From an uncultured Ignavibacteria bacterium (GTDB lineage: Bacteria > Bacteroidota > Ignavibacteria > Tepidaquicellales > Tepidaquicellaceae), in NCBI GenBank assembly GCA_937872315.1, contig CALMST010000019.1, forward strand, positions 1 through 59,919: a DNA stretch of 59,919 nt. Direction: 5' to 3'. The notes beneath the pieces were generated by a model. That model searched no databases. It worked only from the letters and a program-made list of their open reading frames with translations, and was not told the DNA's origin. The translations under genes were made by a program, and so were the position numbers. Shown here piece after piece: positions 16,476 through 25,395 of this stretch (position 1 is the stretch's first letter; the number at the start of each line of letters is the position of its first letter).

Positions 16476-19141
16476 AATTTATTCCCTGAGCACAGATTTA
16501 AATATTCACAATTTTTACAGACGTCCCTTGAACCAAAAACCGGTTCCGCAGGAAACTTAGTTTTATTGTATTGATTAATTTCAGCTAATTTATCCTTTGC
16601 CATGTTTAAAAAAGCATCACAATCATTTTTAAAAACCGTCCCGTATTCCCCGCCGCCGGTTCTCTCTGCATAGATCTTTTTAGCCACAGGCATAAGTACG
16701 TTTTTTATTAATGTAACCTGTTTCATACAATTGAAATCTTTGTAAGTAAATTGAAGCTCTTTTATTATAGTTAATGATGTTTCATTGAATCTGCCGTATA
16801 GTTTATCTTTTTCAAAATATTCCAGTTCGTTAAGATTAAGATTGTCAAGTATATAATTATAATTCTCCCGTCCAATGACTGCAGGCAGCTTTGCAGATTT
16901 TTCATCAGTTATTAGATATTCATAAAATCTGTCAGTCCTGATATGATCTGAAAAATTCATGTCAAAATATCTGATTTTGGTAAGACACTCTTTAAGTTTA
17001 TTATCCGGATTGATCTGATTTCTGTAATTAAAAAAAAGAAAATTGTATATAAACTCAACTTCTTTTGTAACTTCTCTCTGAAAGGATATATAAGCAATTG
17101 CCTGAAAATCAAAATTCTCATATTCATTTTCCTCTATATAATCTATGTTTGACTGATAAGTAACTTCCGATTCACCCTTTTTAACGGATGAAGATTTATA
17201 ATCAACAATTTTATTTTCATACTGAAGATCAATTTTTCCGTTAATCAGAGAATTATCATTTCCTCTTATCCATTTTTCAGTATTGATGTATATTTTCTTT
17301 AACCCAAATCTGTCCATTAAGATATTTTCTGTTTTTCCGGAGGGAGACTGAGAGGGAGTTTTATTAATTTTCATCTCATTAAGAAAACTCATGACTGATT
17401 CCGCGCCTAATCTGAAATCAGATCTCACAAATTCAGTGTTTATGTTTTTTACAAAAACTGACATCTCTTCAGTCATAACGTCAAGTATCTCATCAAATTT
17501 TTCTATTGTAAATTCAGGATGGTTAAAATACATTTCGGCAAAATTATGAAATAAAATGCCCCTTTTCATTGCTGGATTTACCTCGTAGGGAAACAATTTG
17601 TTCAGTGAATAAAGCTTCGGGCATCTGTAAAAATTATTAAGACCTGTAGGAGATATATTCTTTAGTTCATTGACAGGTTTGAAAGTAATTTTTCCTTTTT
17701 CCGGTTTATACAATTTATTTACAGAATTGTCATTTACATAGACCGGAGCAAAATATTTATCATCAAAACTGTCAGCCTTTTCTTCTGATAGAATAGAAAA
17801 ATAATAACAAGGTATCACCTCTTCATAATCTCTGACATTTCGGACAAAATAATATTTTTTTTCTCCCTGCTGAATAAGTATCTGAAATCTCATTCTGTTC
17901 TTTTCTTCCTCTTCCTCTTTGTTCAGATAATCCTTATCCGGATAAATGCGCATCCATGATTCATCCAGACCTATATAAAAGATGATTTTTCTGTCAATGA
18001 ATGCCGAGTTCAGAGCATTTACAAACAGGATCCCTGTTTTCTCAGAACCTGTATCCATATCAAACTCTCTCAGAATGTATCTAAGGTCAGCAATGCTTTT
18101 CTCAGAGATCTTCGTATTCTCAAATCCGGATAATTCCATCATTTCAATAAGAGCAGGATTTATGTTATAATCAAAACTGACTTTTAATGTTTCCAATAGT
18201 TTATTGAAATTCATGTTATTTATATCCATGCAAATGTCATATAAAGATTTCAATTCTTTATTTTTATTTAAACTCCTGACATATATGCCTGCATTATAAT
18301 TATTGAATTCCGGCGGGATCCTTATTCCAAATTCATTTGCCAGAGGAATAATTTCTTTTAGTTCAATATTTTCTATATCAGATGATATTTCAAGAAAAGA
18401 TATAAACGTCCTTACTGAAAGATCATCCTTTAGATAATATTTTTCTTCAATCTGTAATCCTTTCTTTTTGATAAGTGATTTTATTATTTCAAGATATTCA
18501 GATTCAATATTGAGGACTATGGCTGTTTCATCAGCATTCTCTTCACTTATAAGTTCAGCAATACTCCGTGCAAGTGATTCATCTGAGTTAAATACATAAG
18601 TTTTGTCAGGTGAGAATTTTTCATCAAGAAACAACTCTATTCTGTCGGCAGGTTTACCTTTTTTTATCAGAACCTCCATATCCAGAAGTGAAAAGAGCTC
18701 TTCACCTATAACTGCTATATTCTTACTACCATAATAATCTTCATTAAAATTTTCCATAAGGCTTTCAATCGTGTCATATTCTTTCAGCAGATCAAGTATT
18801 ACTTTTTCGTCGTCTGAAAGATAAAAAGAAACAAATTCAGATTTAGCATTATACATCCAGATCTCATATATCTTTTTTATTGTCTGATGTAATAAATTCA
18901 GAGGAATTTTTTTGCTTTTAAAAATGGAAAGTATAATTTCCGTTTTATCATATATTTTTTCATAATATACATCCGCAAATTTTTTGGCGATCTGTTTCGG
19001 AGTCATTGCAAGATATCCCAGTCTGGGCTCACTCACGAGTTTGTTTAAAGCTGTTGCAAGAGGAGCATCATTTGTAATTACAAGTTCATACCCTGATACT
19101 TCATTAAATAATTCCTGAATGGTTTTTGATTTTCTTAACAT
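16466..19141 (-). CDS. AddB-like PD-(D/E)XK nuclease with C-terminal iron-sulfur cluster motif
   Basis: This 891-residue protein is the probable partner of the helicase that follows it. The C-terminal third is a RecB/Cas4-type nuclease: SPTGLNNFYRCPKLYSLN, GILFHNFAEMYF, INGKIDLQYENKIVDYKSS, and FDFQAIAYISF. One Cys in the FYRCPKL segment plus Cys875, Cys878 and Cys884 in the CKNCEYLNLC motif form the four-cysteine iron-sulfur staple of AddB and Cas4 nucleases. The N-terminal ~500 residues are helicase-like in length but contain no Walker A motif; the start (MLRKSKTIQELFNEVSG...) lacks any GxxGxGK. So this subunit should scan and cut DNA without hydrolysing ATP. A candidate promoter lies 78 bases upstream. 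Identification is by architecture and gene pairing, since AddB sequences diverge strongly. Confidence 0.8.
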   Translation of the reverse strand: MLRKSKTIQELFNEVSGYELVITNDAPLATALNKLVSEPRLGYLAMTPKQIAKKFADVYYEKIYDKTEIILSIFKSKKIPLNLLHQTIKKIYEIWMYNAKSEFVSFYLSDDEKVILDLLKEYDTIESLMENFNEDYYGSKNIAVIGEELFSLLDMEVLIKKGKPADRIELFLDEKFSPDKTYVFNSDESLARSIAELISEENADETAIVLNIESEYLEIIKSLIKKKGLQIEEKYYLKDDLSVRTFISFLEISSDIENIELKEIIPLANEFGIRIPPEFNNYNAGIYVRSLNKNKELKSLYDICMDINNMNFNKLLETLKVSFDYNINPALIEMMELSGFENTKISEKSIADLRYILREFDMDTGSEKTGILFVNALNSAFIDRKIIFYIGLDESWMRIYPDKDYLNKEEEEEKNRMRFQILIQQGEKKYYFVRNVRDYEEVIPCYYFSILSEEKADSFDDKYFAPVYVNDNSVNKLYKPEKGKITFKPVNELKNISPTGLNNFYRCPKLYSLNKLFPYEVNPAMKRGILFHNFAEMYFNHPEFTIEKFDEILDVMTEEMSVFVKNINTEFVRSDFRLGAESVMSFLNEMKINKTPSQSPSGKTENILMDRFGLKKIYINTEKWIRGNDNSLINGKIDLQYENKIVDYKSSSVKKGESEVTYQSNIDYIEENEYENFDFQAIAYISFQREVTKEVEFIYNFLFFNYRNQINPDNKLKECLTKIRYFDMNFSDHIRTDRFYEYLITDEKSAKLPAVIGRENYNYILDNLNLNELEYFEKDKLYGRFNETSLTIIKELQFTYKDFNCMKQVTLIKNVLMPVAKKIYAERTGGGEYGTVFKNDCDAFLNMAKDKLAEINQYNKTKFPAEPVFGSRDVCKNCEYLNLCSGNKLWH

Positions 19142-19610
19142 AAATGAAATGAAAATTAGATTTCAAAATACAGATTTCACCTTATAAATAAAATACTATG
19201 AGAAGTTAATTTGTTTTGCAAATATATATCTGTCCGGAACGGTGTAAAGAAAAACAGAATAGAATCATCTGTAATCTTGCAAACTTTCTTATGAACGATC
19301 AAAATAAAGAAGTAAAGAAAAATCACCGGCTTTTGATAAATTGCCGGAAATTCATTTACATTTACGGGTACTTCTATATCATTAATTGAAATGATTGATT
19401 CATTATTCAATATTAACCTTATATTAATTTAAAAATATGTATAAGACGGCACTGGAATATACACTGTAATGTGATTAAGTATAACCTTGAAATTTCTTAC
19501 TGTTGAAATTAATTTGAATTTCACTTTACCAGAAAATCTGCAAGTAAACGCAGAATTTTTCAAACCGGCTTGCGCAGAGCATTTTTAAATTAAGCAAACA
19601 ATATTATAAA
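19142..19610. other. Divergent intergenic region between addB-like and exonuclease III genes
   Basis: 469 bases, A/T-rich, between divergently transcribed repair genes. It holds the candidate addB promoter. A 77-codon minus-strand frame (19177-19410, TTG start) has a low-complexity Phe/Ile-rich second half and overlaps that promoter; I treat it as non-coding. No RNA gene recognised. Confidence 0.45.
19219..19248 (-). promoter_or_regulatory. Candidate promoter for the addB-addA operon
   Basis: Read on the minus strand: TTTACA (19243-19248), a 16-base spacer, then TATATTTG (19219-19226). This fits both a sigma-70 -35/-10 pair and the Bacteroidota TAnnTTTG element. The operon's ATG at 19141 lies about 70 bases downstream. 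The same TATATTTG octamer precedes the genes ending at 23799 and 49636. Confidence 0.4.
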
Positions 19611-20402
19611 ATGGCAAAAAAATCCAGCTCAGACATTATAAAGATCTACTCATGGAATGTAAACGGTATCAGGGCTATTCAGAAAAAAGGTTTTATGGAA
19701 TGGATCGCAGAAAGCAGAGGAGATATAATCTGTCTCCAGGAGACTAAAGCCCAGCCTGATCAGCTTGATGACTTTATAAAAAATATAGACAACTATAAAT
19801 CATACTGGTTTTCCGCAGAGAAGAAAGGATATTCGAGCGTTGCAATTTATTCAAAACCTGACCCGGAAAATACGATCAATGGATTCAATAATCAAAAGTT
19901 TGATTCTGAAGGAAGAGTTATTTTTGCAGAATATGACAAATTCATTCTTGCAAATGTATATTTTCCAAACGGAGGACGCGGACCGGAAAGAGTTAAATAT
20001 AAACTGGATTTTTATGATGAACTTTTTTTCAATCTCGAAAAAAAATACAGGGACAGAAAGGGAATAATTGTTGTAGGTGATTATAATACTGCTCACAAGG
20101 AAATAGACCTTGCCCGTCCCAAAGAAAATGTAAAAACTTCCGGCTTCTTGCCTGAAGAGAGAGAGTGGATCGATAAAATCATCAATCTAGGATATACGGA
20201 TGTTTTCAGAAAATTCAATAAAGAACCCGGACAGTATTCATACTGGGATCAGATCTCCAGAGCCCGGGACAGAAACATAGGCTGGCGAATTGATTATTTT
20301 ATGGTCAGTAATGATATTGCAGGTAATGTTAAAAAGGCTGAGATCCATCAGGATGTTTTCGGAAGTGACCACTGCCCTGTATCAATTGAAATAGAGTTCT
20401 GA
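19611..20402 (+). CDS. xth: Exodeoxyribonuclease III (AP endonuclease, ExoIII/APE1 family)
   Basis: This 263-residue enzyme cuts DNA at abasic sites and trims 3' ends during base excision repair. The active-site motifs are intact: SWNVNGIRA (metal-site Asn), ICLQETKA (metal-site Glu), GDYNTAHKEIDLARPK (catalytic Asp and Asn), WRIDYFMVS, and SDHCPVSIE (the catalytic Asp-His pair). The signature GYSSVAIYSK and the length match the ExoIII subfamily. The gene is transcribed divergently from the addB-addA operon, so three DNA-repair genes share one intergenic region; the MDR dehydrogenase gene follows 80 bases later on the same strand. Confidence 0.93.
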   Translation: MAKKSSSDIIKIYSWNVNGIRAIQKKGFMEWIAESRGDIICLQETKAQPDQLDDFIKNIDNYKSYWFSAEKKGYSSVAIYSKPDPENTINGFNNQKFDSEGRVIFAEYDKFILANVYFPNGGRGPERVKYKLDFYDELFFNLEKKYRDRKGIIVVGDYNTAHKEIDLARPKENVKTSGFLPEEREWIDKIINLGYTDVFRKFNKEPGQYSYWDQISRARDRNIGWRIDYFMVSNDIAGNVKKAEIHQDVFGSDHCPVSIEIEF

Positions 20403-20482
20403 TAAATCTGAAATAAATTTATAAATCGTTTTCTTACGGGTTCCTAAATTAATATACAAAATTCGATATTCCATCTATACAA

Positions 20483-21499
20483 ATGAGAGCTGTACTAATA
20501 ACGGAAACAGGCTTTGACGGGGATTTTCACAAAAATCTGAGTATTCAGAATATACCTGATCCGGAGGCCGGAGAAAATGATGTACTTGTGAATATAAAAT
20601 TTGCTGCTTTAAATCACAGGGATCTCTGGATTATAAAAGGTGCTTATTCAAAGATCAGACTTCCTGTGGTACCAGGATCCGATTGCTCGGGAGTAGTAGT
20701 ATCGGCGGGGAAAAATGTAACCGGGTTTTTACACGGTGACGAAGTAATAATCAATCCGGGATTTAACTGGGGAGATAATGAAAATTTTCAATCGGGAGAA
20801 TTTAAGATACTTGGAATGCCGGACAACGGGACTCTTTCGGAATACATTGCCGTAAATAAAAATTATGTTTATAAAAAACCCGCGCATTTATCTTTATCTT
20901 CTGCTGCGGCAATTCCTCTGACAGGTATTACGGCTTTCCGTTCAGTTTTTAAAAAAGCTGAATTAAAAAAAACTGATCGTATTTTAATTCCGGGTATAGG
21001 AAGCGGTGTATCAACATTTGTATTATTATTTGCCGTCAGCATTGGTGTTAGTGTGTTTGTTACATCCGGAAGTAATGAAAAAATAGAATCAGCAATTTCT
21101 CTCGGAGCCGAAGGTGGAGTTAATTATAATTCGGATAATTGGGAAAAAGAATTGTCAGAGATTTCTTTAAATAGTATCAACGTAGTAATTGACGGTTCAG
21201 GCGGTAATACAATAAGTAAATGTATGGAATTTATAAATTACGGGGGAAGGATAGTTTGTTATGGCGCAACTTCAGGGAATGTAAAAGATTTCCCGATGGC
21301 AAGACTTTTCTGGAAGCAACTAAAGATATTTGGTTCGACAATGGGTTCTCCTGAGGATTTTAATGAAATGATTAAATACATTGAAAAGGAAAAAATATCT
21401 CCGGTCGTTGATAAGATCTTTAAACTTGATAATATTTCTGATGCTTTTGAAAGAATGAATAATAGCGAACAGTTTGGAAAGATCGTTGTTGAGATTTAG
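20483..21499 (+). CDS. Medium-chain dehydrogenase/reductase (zinc-free alcohol dehydrogenase / quinone oxidoreductase type)
   Basis: This 338-residue protein has the GroES-like N-terminal domain (LNHRDLWIIKGAY, PVVPGSDCSGVVVSAG) and a Rossmann nucleotide-binding domain from about residue 155 (RILIPGIGSGVSTFVLLFAVSIG, then VFVTSGSNEKIESAISLGAEGGVNY). The segment VVIDGSGGNTISKCMEFINYGGRIVCYG is typical of NAD(P)H-dependent MDR enzymes. The four structural-zinc cysteines are absent; only Cys of GSDCSG lies near the expected catalytic region, so it is probably zinc-independent. The substrate cannot be read from the sequence. It lies 80 bases after xth and converges on the TfoX-N gene. Confidence 0.85.
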   Translation: MRAVLITETGFDGDFHKNLSIQNIPDPEAGENDVLVNIKFAALNHRDLWIIKGAYSKIRLPVVPGSDCSGVVVSAGKNVTGFLHGDEVIINPGFNWGDNENFQSGEFKILGMPDNGTLSEYIAVNKNYVYKKPAHLSLSSAAAIPLTGITAFRSVFKKAELKKTDRILIPGIGSGVSTFVLLFAVSIGVSVFVTSGSNEKIESAISLGAEGGVNYNSDNWEKELSEISLNSINVVIDGSGGNTISKCMEFINYGGRIVCYGATSGNVKDFPMARLFWKQLKIFGSTMGSPEDFNEMIKYIEKEKISPVVDKIFKLDNISDAFERMNNSEQFGKIVVEI

Positions 21500-21573
21500 G
21501 GTATTTGATATATAAATATTAAATTTTAAAAATTAAATTTTAAATTTTATACCAGATTTTAATCCCAAAGATC

Positions 21574-21933
21574 TTATTTATTACTTTTCTTCTTTTTGGA
21601 AGGTTTTGCGATCTTATTATATTCGAGAGCAAGATCCAGCCAGTACTGCAATTGTTTTTTCGTTCTCATACCAACGGGCTCGACATATACAAATCCTTTC
21701 ATCGGTCTGCCGGTAAAATCCATTGGAGAACAGCCTTCTTTGCCGAGAGCTTCAATATACTTATCAGGATCCAGACGAACCATGAGTTTTTCTTTTTCAA
21801 CTCCGACACACATCTTTCCGTTTACCATAAAACACAAACCGCCGAACATATTTTTCTCCTCCACATTCAAATCCTCCCGGGTTAATGAAAATATCTCTCT
21901 GACACTGTCAGCTATTTCCTGATTGTATGACAT
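21574..21933 (-). CDS. TfoX/Sxy N-terminal-domain protein
   Basis: This 119-residue protein matches the TfoX N-terminal domain: MFGGLCFMVNGKMCVGVEKEKLMVRLDP, then GRPMKGFVYVEP and KKQLQYWLDLALEYN. The C-terminus is a lysine-rich tail (KPSKKKKSNK). Stand-alone TfoX-N proteins are widespread and mostly of unknown function; the competence-regulator role of full-length Sxy/TfoX should not be assumed. It converges with the dehydrogenase gene across 74 very A/T-rich bases. Confidence 0.85.
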   Translation of the reverse strand: MSYNQEIADSVREIFSLTREDLNVEEKNMFGGLCFMVNGKMCVGVEKEKLMVRLDPDKYIEALGKEGCSPMDFTGRPMKGFVYVEPVGMRTKKQLQYWLDLALEYNKIAKPSKKKKSNK

Positions 21934-22118
21934 GATTTAATGTAAAATTAAGTATTAAGAATAATTTTTAATAATTATTTATTTCATTTAGCTCCGCATA
22001 ACTTTTCATTTAATGGCATTGCTAAATTTTCCAGCTTCCGAAATTTTACGTGAACATCAACTTAACTTCGTTCATTTTAAAATCAATACTTTGAAGACTG
22101 TTCTTAAAAATTTATGTA

Positions 22119-23654
22119 CTAATTACTAAGATTCTTTTTTATTTCGTAAATATCTTTTCTTCTGTCTTTAAGATTTTTTACACTTCCGAAATTATGAAGT
22201 TCTCTTAACAAGTCCAGATCAACATCAGCTATAAGTATCATTTCAGTATTTGGAGTAGCTTCGGTCTTTATACCATTTACGGGAAACGGAAAATCACAGG
22301 GAGTAAATACCATAGACTGTGCATACTGAATATCCATATTATGAACTTTAGGAAGATTCCCGACGCTTCCGGCTATTACTACGAAACATTCATTTTCAAC
22401 CGCTCTTGCCTGAGCGCATACTCTGACTCTTGAATATGCATTCTGCGTATCGGTTAGAAATGGCACGAACAATATTTCCATTCCTTCTTCAGCAAGTAAT
22501 CTGCTTAGTTCCGGAAACTCTACATCGTAACAGATAAGTATTCCGATCTTTCCACAATCTGTATTGAATGTTTTTATATTCTTACCGCCTTTAAGACCCC
22601 ATACCCTGCTTTCATCAGGAGTGACATGAAGCTTTTCAAATCTTTCAACTGACCCGTCTCTTTTACATAAATATCCAGCATTAAACAATTCGTCATTTAC
22701 CAGTTCAGGCATGCTTCCCGCAATAATATTAATATTATATGATATCGATAATTTAGAAAACTCCTGTATGATCTTATCTGTATATGATGCAAGCATTCTT
22801 ATCGCTTCGGCTTCTCCAAGATGATTATATTTTGCCATAAGAGGAGCATTAAAGAATTCAGGGAAAAGACAAAAATCACTTTTATAGCCACTGAGGGCAT
22901 CGACAAAATATTCCGCCTGCTGCATAAGCTCTTCGATCACCTGATATGGACGCATCTGCCACTGTACAAGACCGATCCTCACTACTCTTTTATTAGGCAG
23001 CAGTATTTTTTTATTTTCATTTTCATAATAAATATTTTCCCATCTTAAAAGAACCGCGTACTCATTTGAAGCTTTATCACCTTCAAGATAACTTTTCAGA
23101 ACCCTCACAGGATGGAAATCATTGGACAATTGAAAATTCAATACCGGATCATGAATTTCCCTTGATTTAACTTTTTCTATATATTCTTTGGGTGTGATTG
23201 ATTCGGAATATTTATGATACTGCGGAATCCTTCCTCCGAATACTATTCCTTTCAAATTCAGTTCTTCGCAAAGATTTTTTCTGTATTCATAAAGCCTCCT
23301 TCCCAGTCTCAGACCTCTGTATTCAGGCTTTACAAAAACATCAATACCATACAGAATATCTCCGTCTTCAGTATGTGTTTCAAAAGTATAATTCCCCGTA
23401 ATATCCTTATAATTATGCTGCTCACTGAAGTTATCATAATCCACAATTATTGATAATGCGCAGCCGGCTATGTCACCTTTAACTTTAACCACCGCCTGAC
23501 CTTCAGGAAATTTTTCGAGAAGTTTTGAAATATGAACTTCAGTCCATATTGAATGTGGCATAGTTTTATAGGATTCTATCATTACTTTTTTCAATTCCTG
23601 ATAATCATCAATCGTTAACAATGTTAGTTCAATGTTTTCGTCCTGTATTTTCAT
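22119..23654 (-). CDS. Fused GNAT acetyltransferase - carbon-nitrogen hydrolase (nitrilase superfamily)
   Basis: This 511-residue protein joins two domains. Residues 1-~205 are a GNAT acetyltransferase; the acetyl-CoA loop EYRGLRLGRRLYEYRKNL fits the R/Q-x-x-G-x-G/A consensus. Residues ~224-511 are a nitrilase-superfamily hydrolase with the full catalytic triad: Glu266 in FPEFFN, Lys341 in FEKLHVTPDE, and Cys375 in ILICYDVEFPE. The same fusion is known from B. subtilis YhcX and many others and is annotated as a bifunctional amidohydrolase/N-acetyltransferase. Its substrates are unknown; an amide may be made by one domain and hydrolysed by the other. It is monocistronic. Confidence 0.87.
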   Translation of the reverse strand: MKIQDENIELTLLTIDDYQELKKVMIESYKTMPHSIWTEVHISKLLEKFPEGQAVVKVKGDIAGCALSIIVDYDNFSEQHNYKDITGNYTFETHTEDGDILYGIDVFVKPEYRGLRLGRRLYEYRKNLCEELNLKGIVFGGRIPQYHKYSESITPKEYIEKVKSREIHDPVLNFQLSNDFHPVRVLKSYLEGDKASNEYAVLLRWENIYYENENKKILLPNKRVVRIGLVQWQMRPYQVIEELMQQAEYFVDALSGYKSDFCLFPEFFNAPLMAKYNHLGEAEAIRMLASYTDKIIQEFSKLSISYNINIIAGSMPELVNDELFNAGYLCKRDGSVERFEKLHVTPDESRVWGLKGGKNIKTFNTDCGKIGILICYDVEFPELSRLLAEEGMEILFVPFLTDTQNAYSRVRVCAQARAVENECFVVIAGSVGNLPKVHNMDIQYAQSMVFTPCDFPFPVNGIKTEATPNTEMILIADVDLDLLRELHNFGSVKNLKDRRKDIYEIKKNLSN

Positions 23655-23798
23655 AAATTTTATTTTTTTTAATTTAAATTTTTAGAAGTCCGGATTAAAT
23701 ATTTTTTTGATCTCAACTCTGATATCCGGATAAAACAATCTGATATTACTAATATAATAAAACATATAGTTTTATAAAACCAGGAGTTGATTTATTCG

Positions 23799-25169
23799 TT
23801 ACAAAGGAACTTTTATTTTCTTTTTAACAGGTAAATCACTCTTATGCAGATCCTCGAGATACTGATCTTTAAGCTGATCATAGAAGGAATGTCTGCTGAC
23901 AAAATTTGAAACAAGATTTGCTATTACGGCAGTAAGCATTAAATTGAATATAATATTGTGATTATTTGTCATTTCAATTACAAGTATTGATGAAGTAAAT
24001 GGACTTTTTGTTATCCCGGTTAAAAATCCAACCATGCCGCAAAGTATGACAAGATTTGTATCTGTGCCGGACAATTCCATCCAGCCTGAGATCAGAGCAC
24101 CTATACTTGCGCCAGCACTCAGTGACGGTGCAAAAATACCGCCAGCCGCGCCGGAGGTAAATGAAATAACGGGTCCAATTATTCTTAACAAAGGAATGTA
24201 CCATTCAAGATATTTCTGATCCGTAAATAAAGTTGCGACCATGATCTCCTTACCTGATCCAAAAGCTCTTGCATCAATAATTACAGCCATAGAAGCTAAA
24301 ATAAGTCCGCAGACCATAGTATAAAATAACTTTTGTTTATTGTTCCTCAGATCCTTCTTTTTTTCCGAAATATAAAGTATCGCTTTACCCATACCGCTTC
24401 CGGCAAGTCCGGTGACTACCGAAACCGGAATTACGATCAGTACCATCCATAAGGAAGTATCATTGATGAGAGGATATCCCAGGTATAGATAAGGACCTAA
24501 GAGATTTAAAGCTGTCAGACCTGCAATGATAACACCGGTAAGGAGTGCGGATTTAAAAAAACTAAAATGTGTTCTTGTCAGTTCTTCTATTGCAAATACT
24601 ATTCCACCGAGAGGAGTATTGAATGCGGATGCAAGCCCGGCAGCTGCACCAGTTACAAGCATAGTTCTTGTGGAAATCTTCGGATACCATTCCGGGAGAA
24701 GATCATTTATTTTTTTAAAAATAGAAGCAGATATCTGAATGGTAGGTCCTTCCCGTCCGATAGCTCCGCCTCCGAATATCATTATAAGACTTGAAGCCAT
24801 TTTTACAAAAATGACTTTTACTCCAAGCAATTTATCGACTTTGGATTTTTCTTTAGTGTTAGATAATTCAATAGCAGCAACTACCTGAGGGATTCCGCTG
24901 CCTTTAGAATATGGTGAATATTTTTTTACAACCCACCATGCTAGAATAAATGTCAACGGTGTAATAATAAAAAACAGCCATTTCTCTTTTTCAAAAATAT
25001 ATGAAGTTCCGTCTTCCGCCCATGAAAAGAGCTTTGCATAGAAAACAGATAAAAGACCGGTAATAATTGCTCCGATCCAGAACGGCAACGCATTAAGAAA
25101 ATTTTTCTTAAAACTCTTACTGTCTAAAATTGAAATTAGTTTTTCTCTGATGAGTCTTATAAAATCCAT
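23799..25169 (-). CDS. ClC-type chloride channel/antiporter
   Basis: This 456-residue membrane protein carries the three ClC selectivity motifs: GSGIP (residues 90-94), GREGP (138-142, with gating Glu140) and GIFAP (344-348). The segment AAGLASAFNTPLGGIVFAIEEL contains the glutamates (195-196) at the position of the internal proton-gate glutamate of E. coli ClcA (Glu203), which suggests a Cl-/H+ exchanger rather than a pure channel. Length matches bacterial ClC proteins without CBS domains. A TATATTTG promoter-like element lies about 42 bases upstream. Role: chloride/proton exchange, for example in acid or volume stress. Confidence 0.92.
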   Translation of the reverse strand: MDFIRLIREKLISILDSKSFKKNFLNALPFWIGAIITGLLSVFYAKLFSWAEDGTSYIFEKEKWLFFIITPLTFILAWWVVKKYSPYSKGSGIPQVVAAIELSNTKEKSKVDKLLGVKVIFVKMASSLIMIFGGGAIGREGPTIQISASIFKKINDLLPEWYPKISTRTMLVTGAAAGLASAFNTPLGGIVFAIEELTRTHFSFFKSALLTGVIIAGLTALNLLGPYLYLGYPLINDTSLWMVLIVIPVSVVTGLAGSGMGKAILYISEKKKDLRNNKQKLFYTMVCGLILASMAVIIDARAFGSGKEIMVATLFTDQKYLEWYIPLLRIIGPVISFTSGAAGGIFAPSLSAGASIGALISGWMELSGTDTNLVILCGMVGFLTGITKSPFTSSILVIEMTNNHNIIFNLMLTAVIANLVSNFVSRHSFYDQLKDQYLEDLHKSDLPVKKKIKVPL

Positions 25170-25210
25170 TCTTTGAGAAATGTTGACATTACGTAGTTTC
25201 TGTGTAAGTT

Positions 25211-25218
25211 TACAAATA
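25211..25218 (-). promoter_or_regulatory. Candidate -7 element (TATATTTG) upstream of the ClC gene
   Basis: On the minus strand the octamer TATATTTG lies about 42 bases before the ATG at 25169. It is identical to the octamers before the addB operon and the DUF4846 gene. No convincing upstream -33/-35 box is seen. Confidence 0.35.
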
Positions 25219-25395
25219 TATTTAATATATGAAAATTAAATTAAATATTTTGAGAAATAATCTTAATCATTAAAATAAAAATAAAAAATAATTTTCATAA
25301 TAAGGATTATAGCATTTTAAAAATCAGTGAATCAGTAAGGAATTTTAAAAACTTGCGCTGATAAGTTAAAGGTAAAAGTTACAAAATAATATCTC

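Noticed and set aside
19177-19410. 77-codon minus-strand frame upstream of addB
   Set aside because: TTG start, Phe/Ile-rich low-complexity second half, and it overlaps a good promoter candidate.
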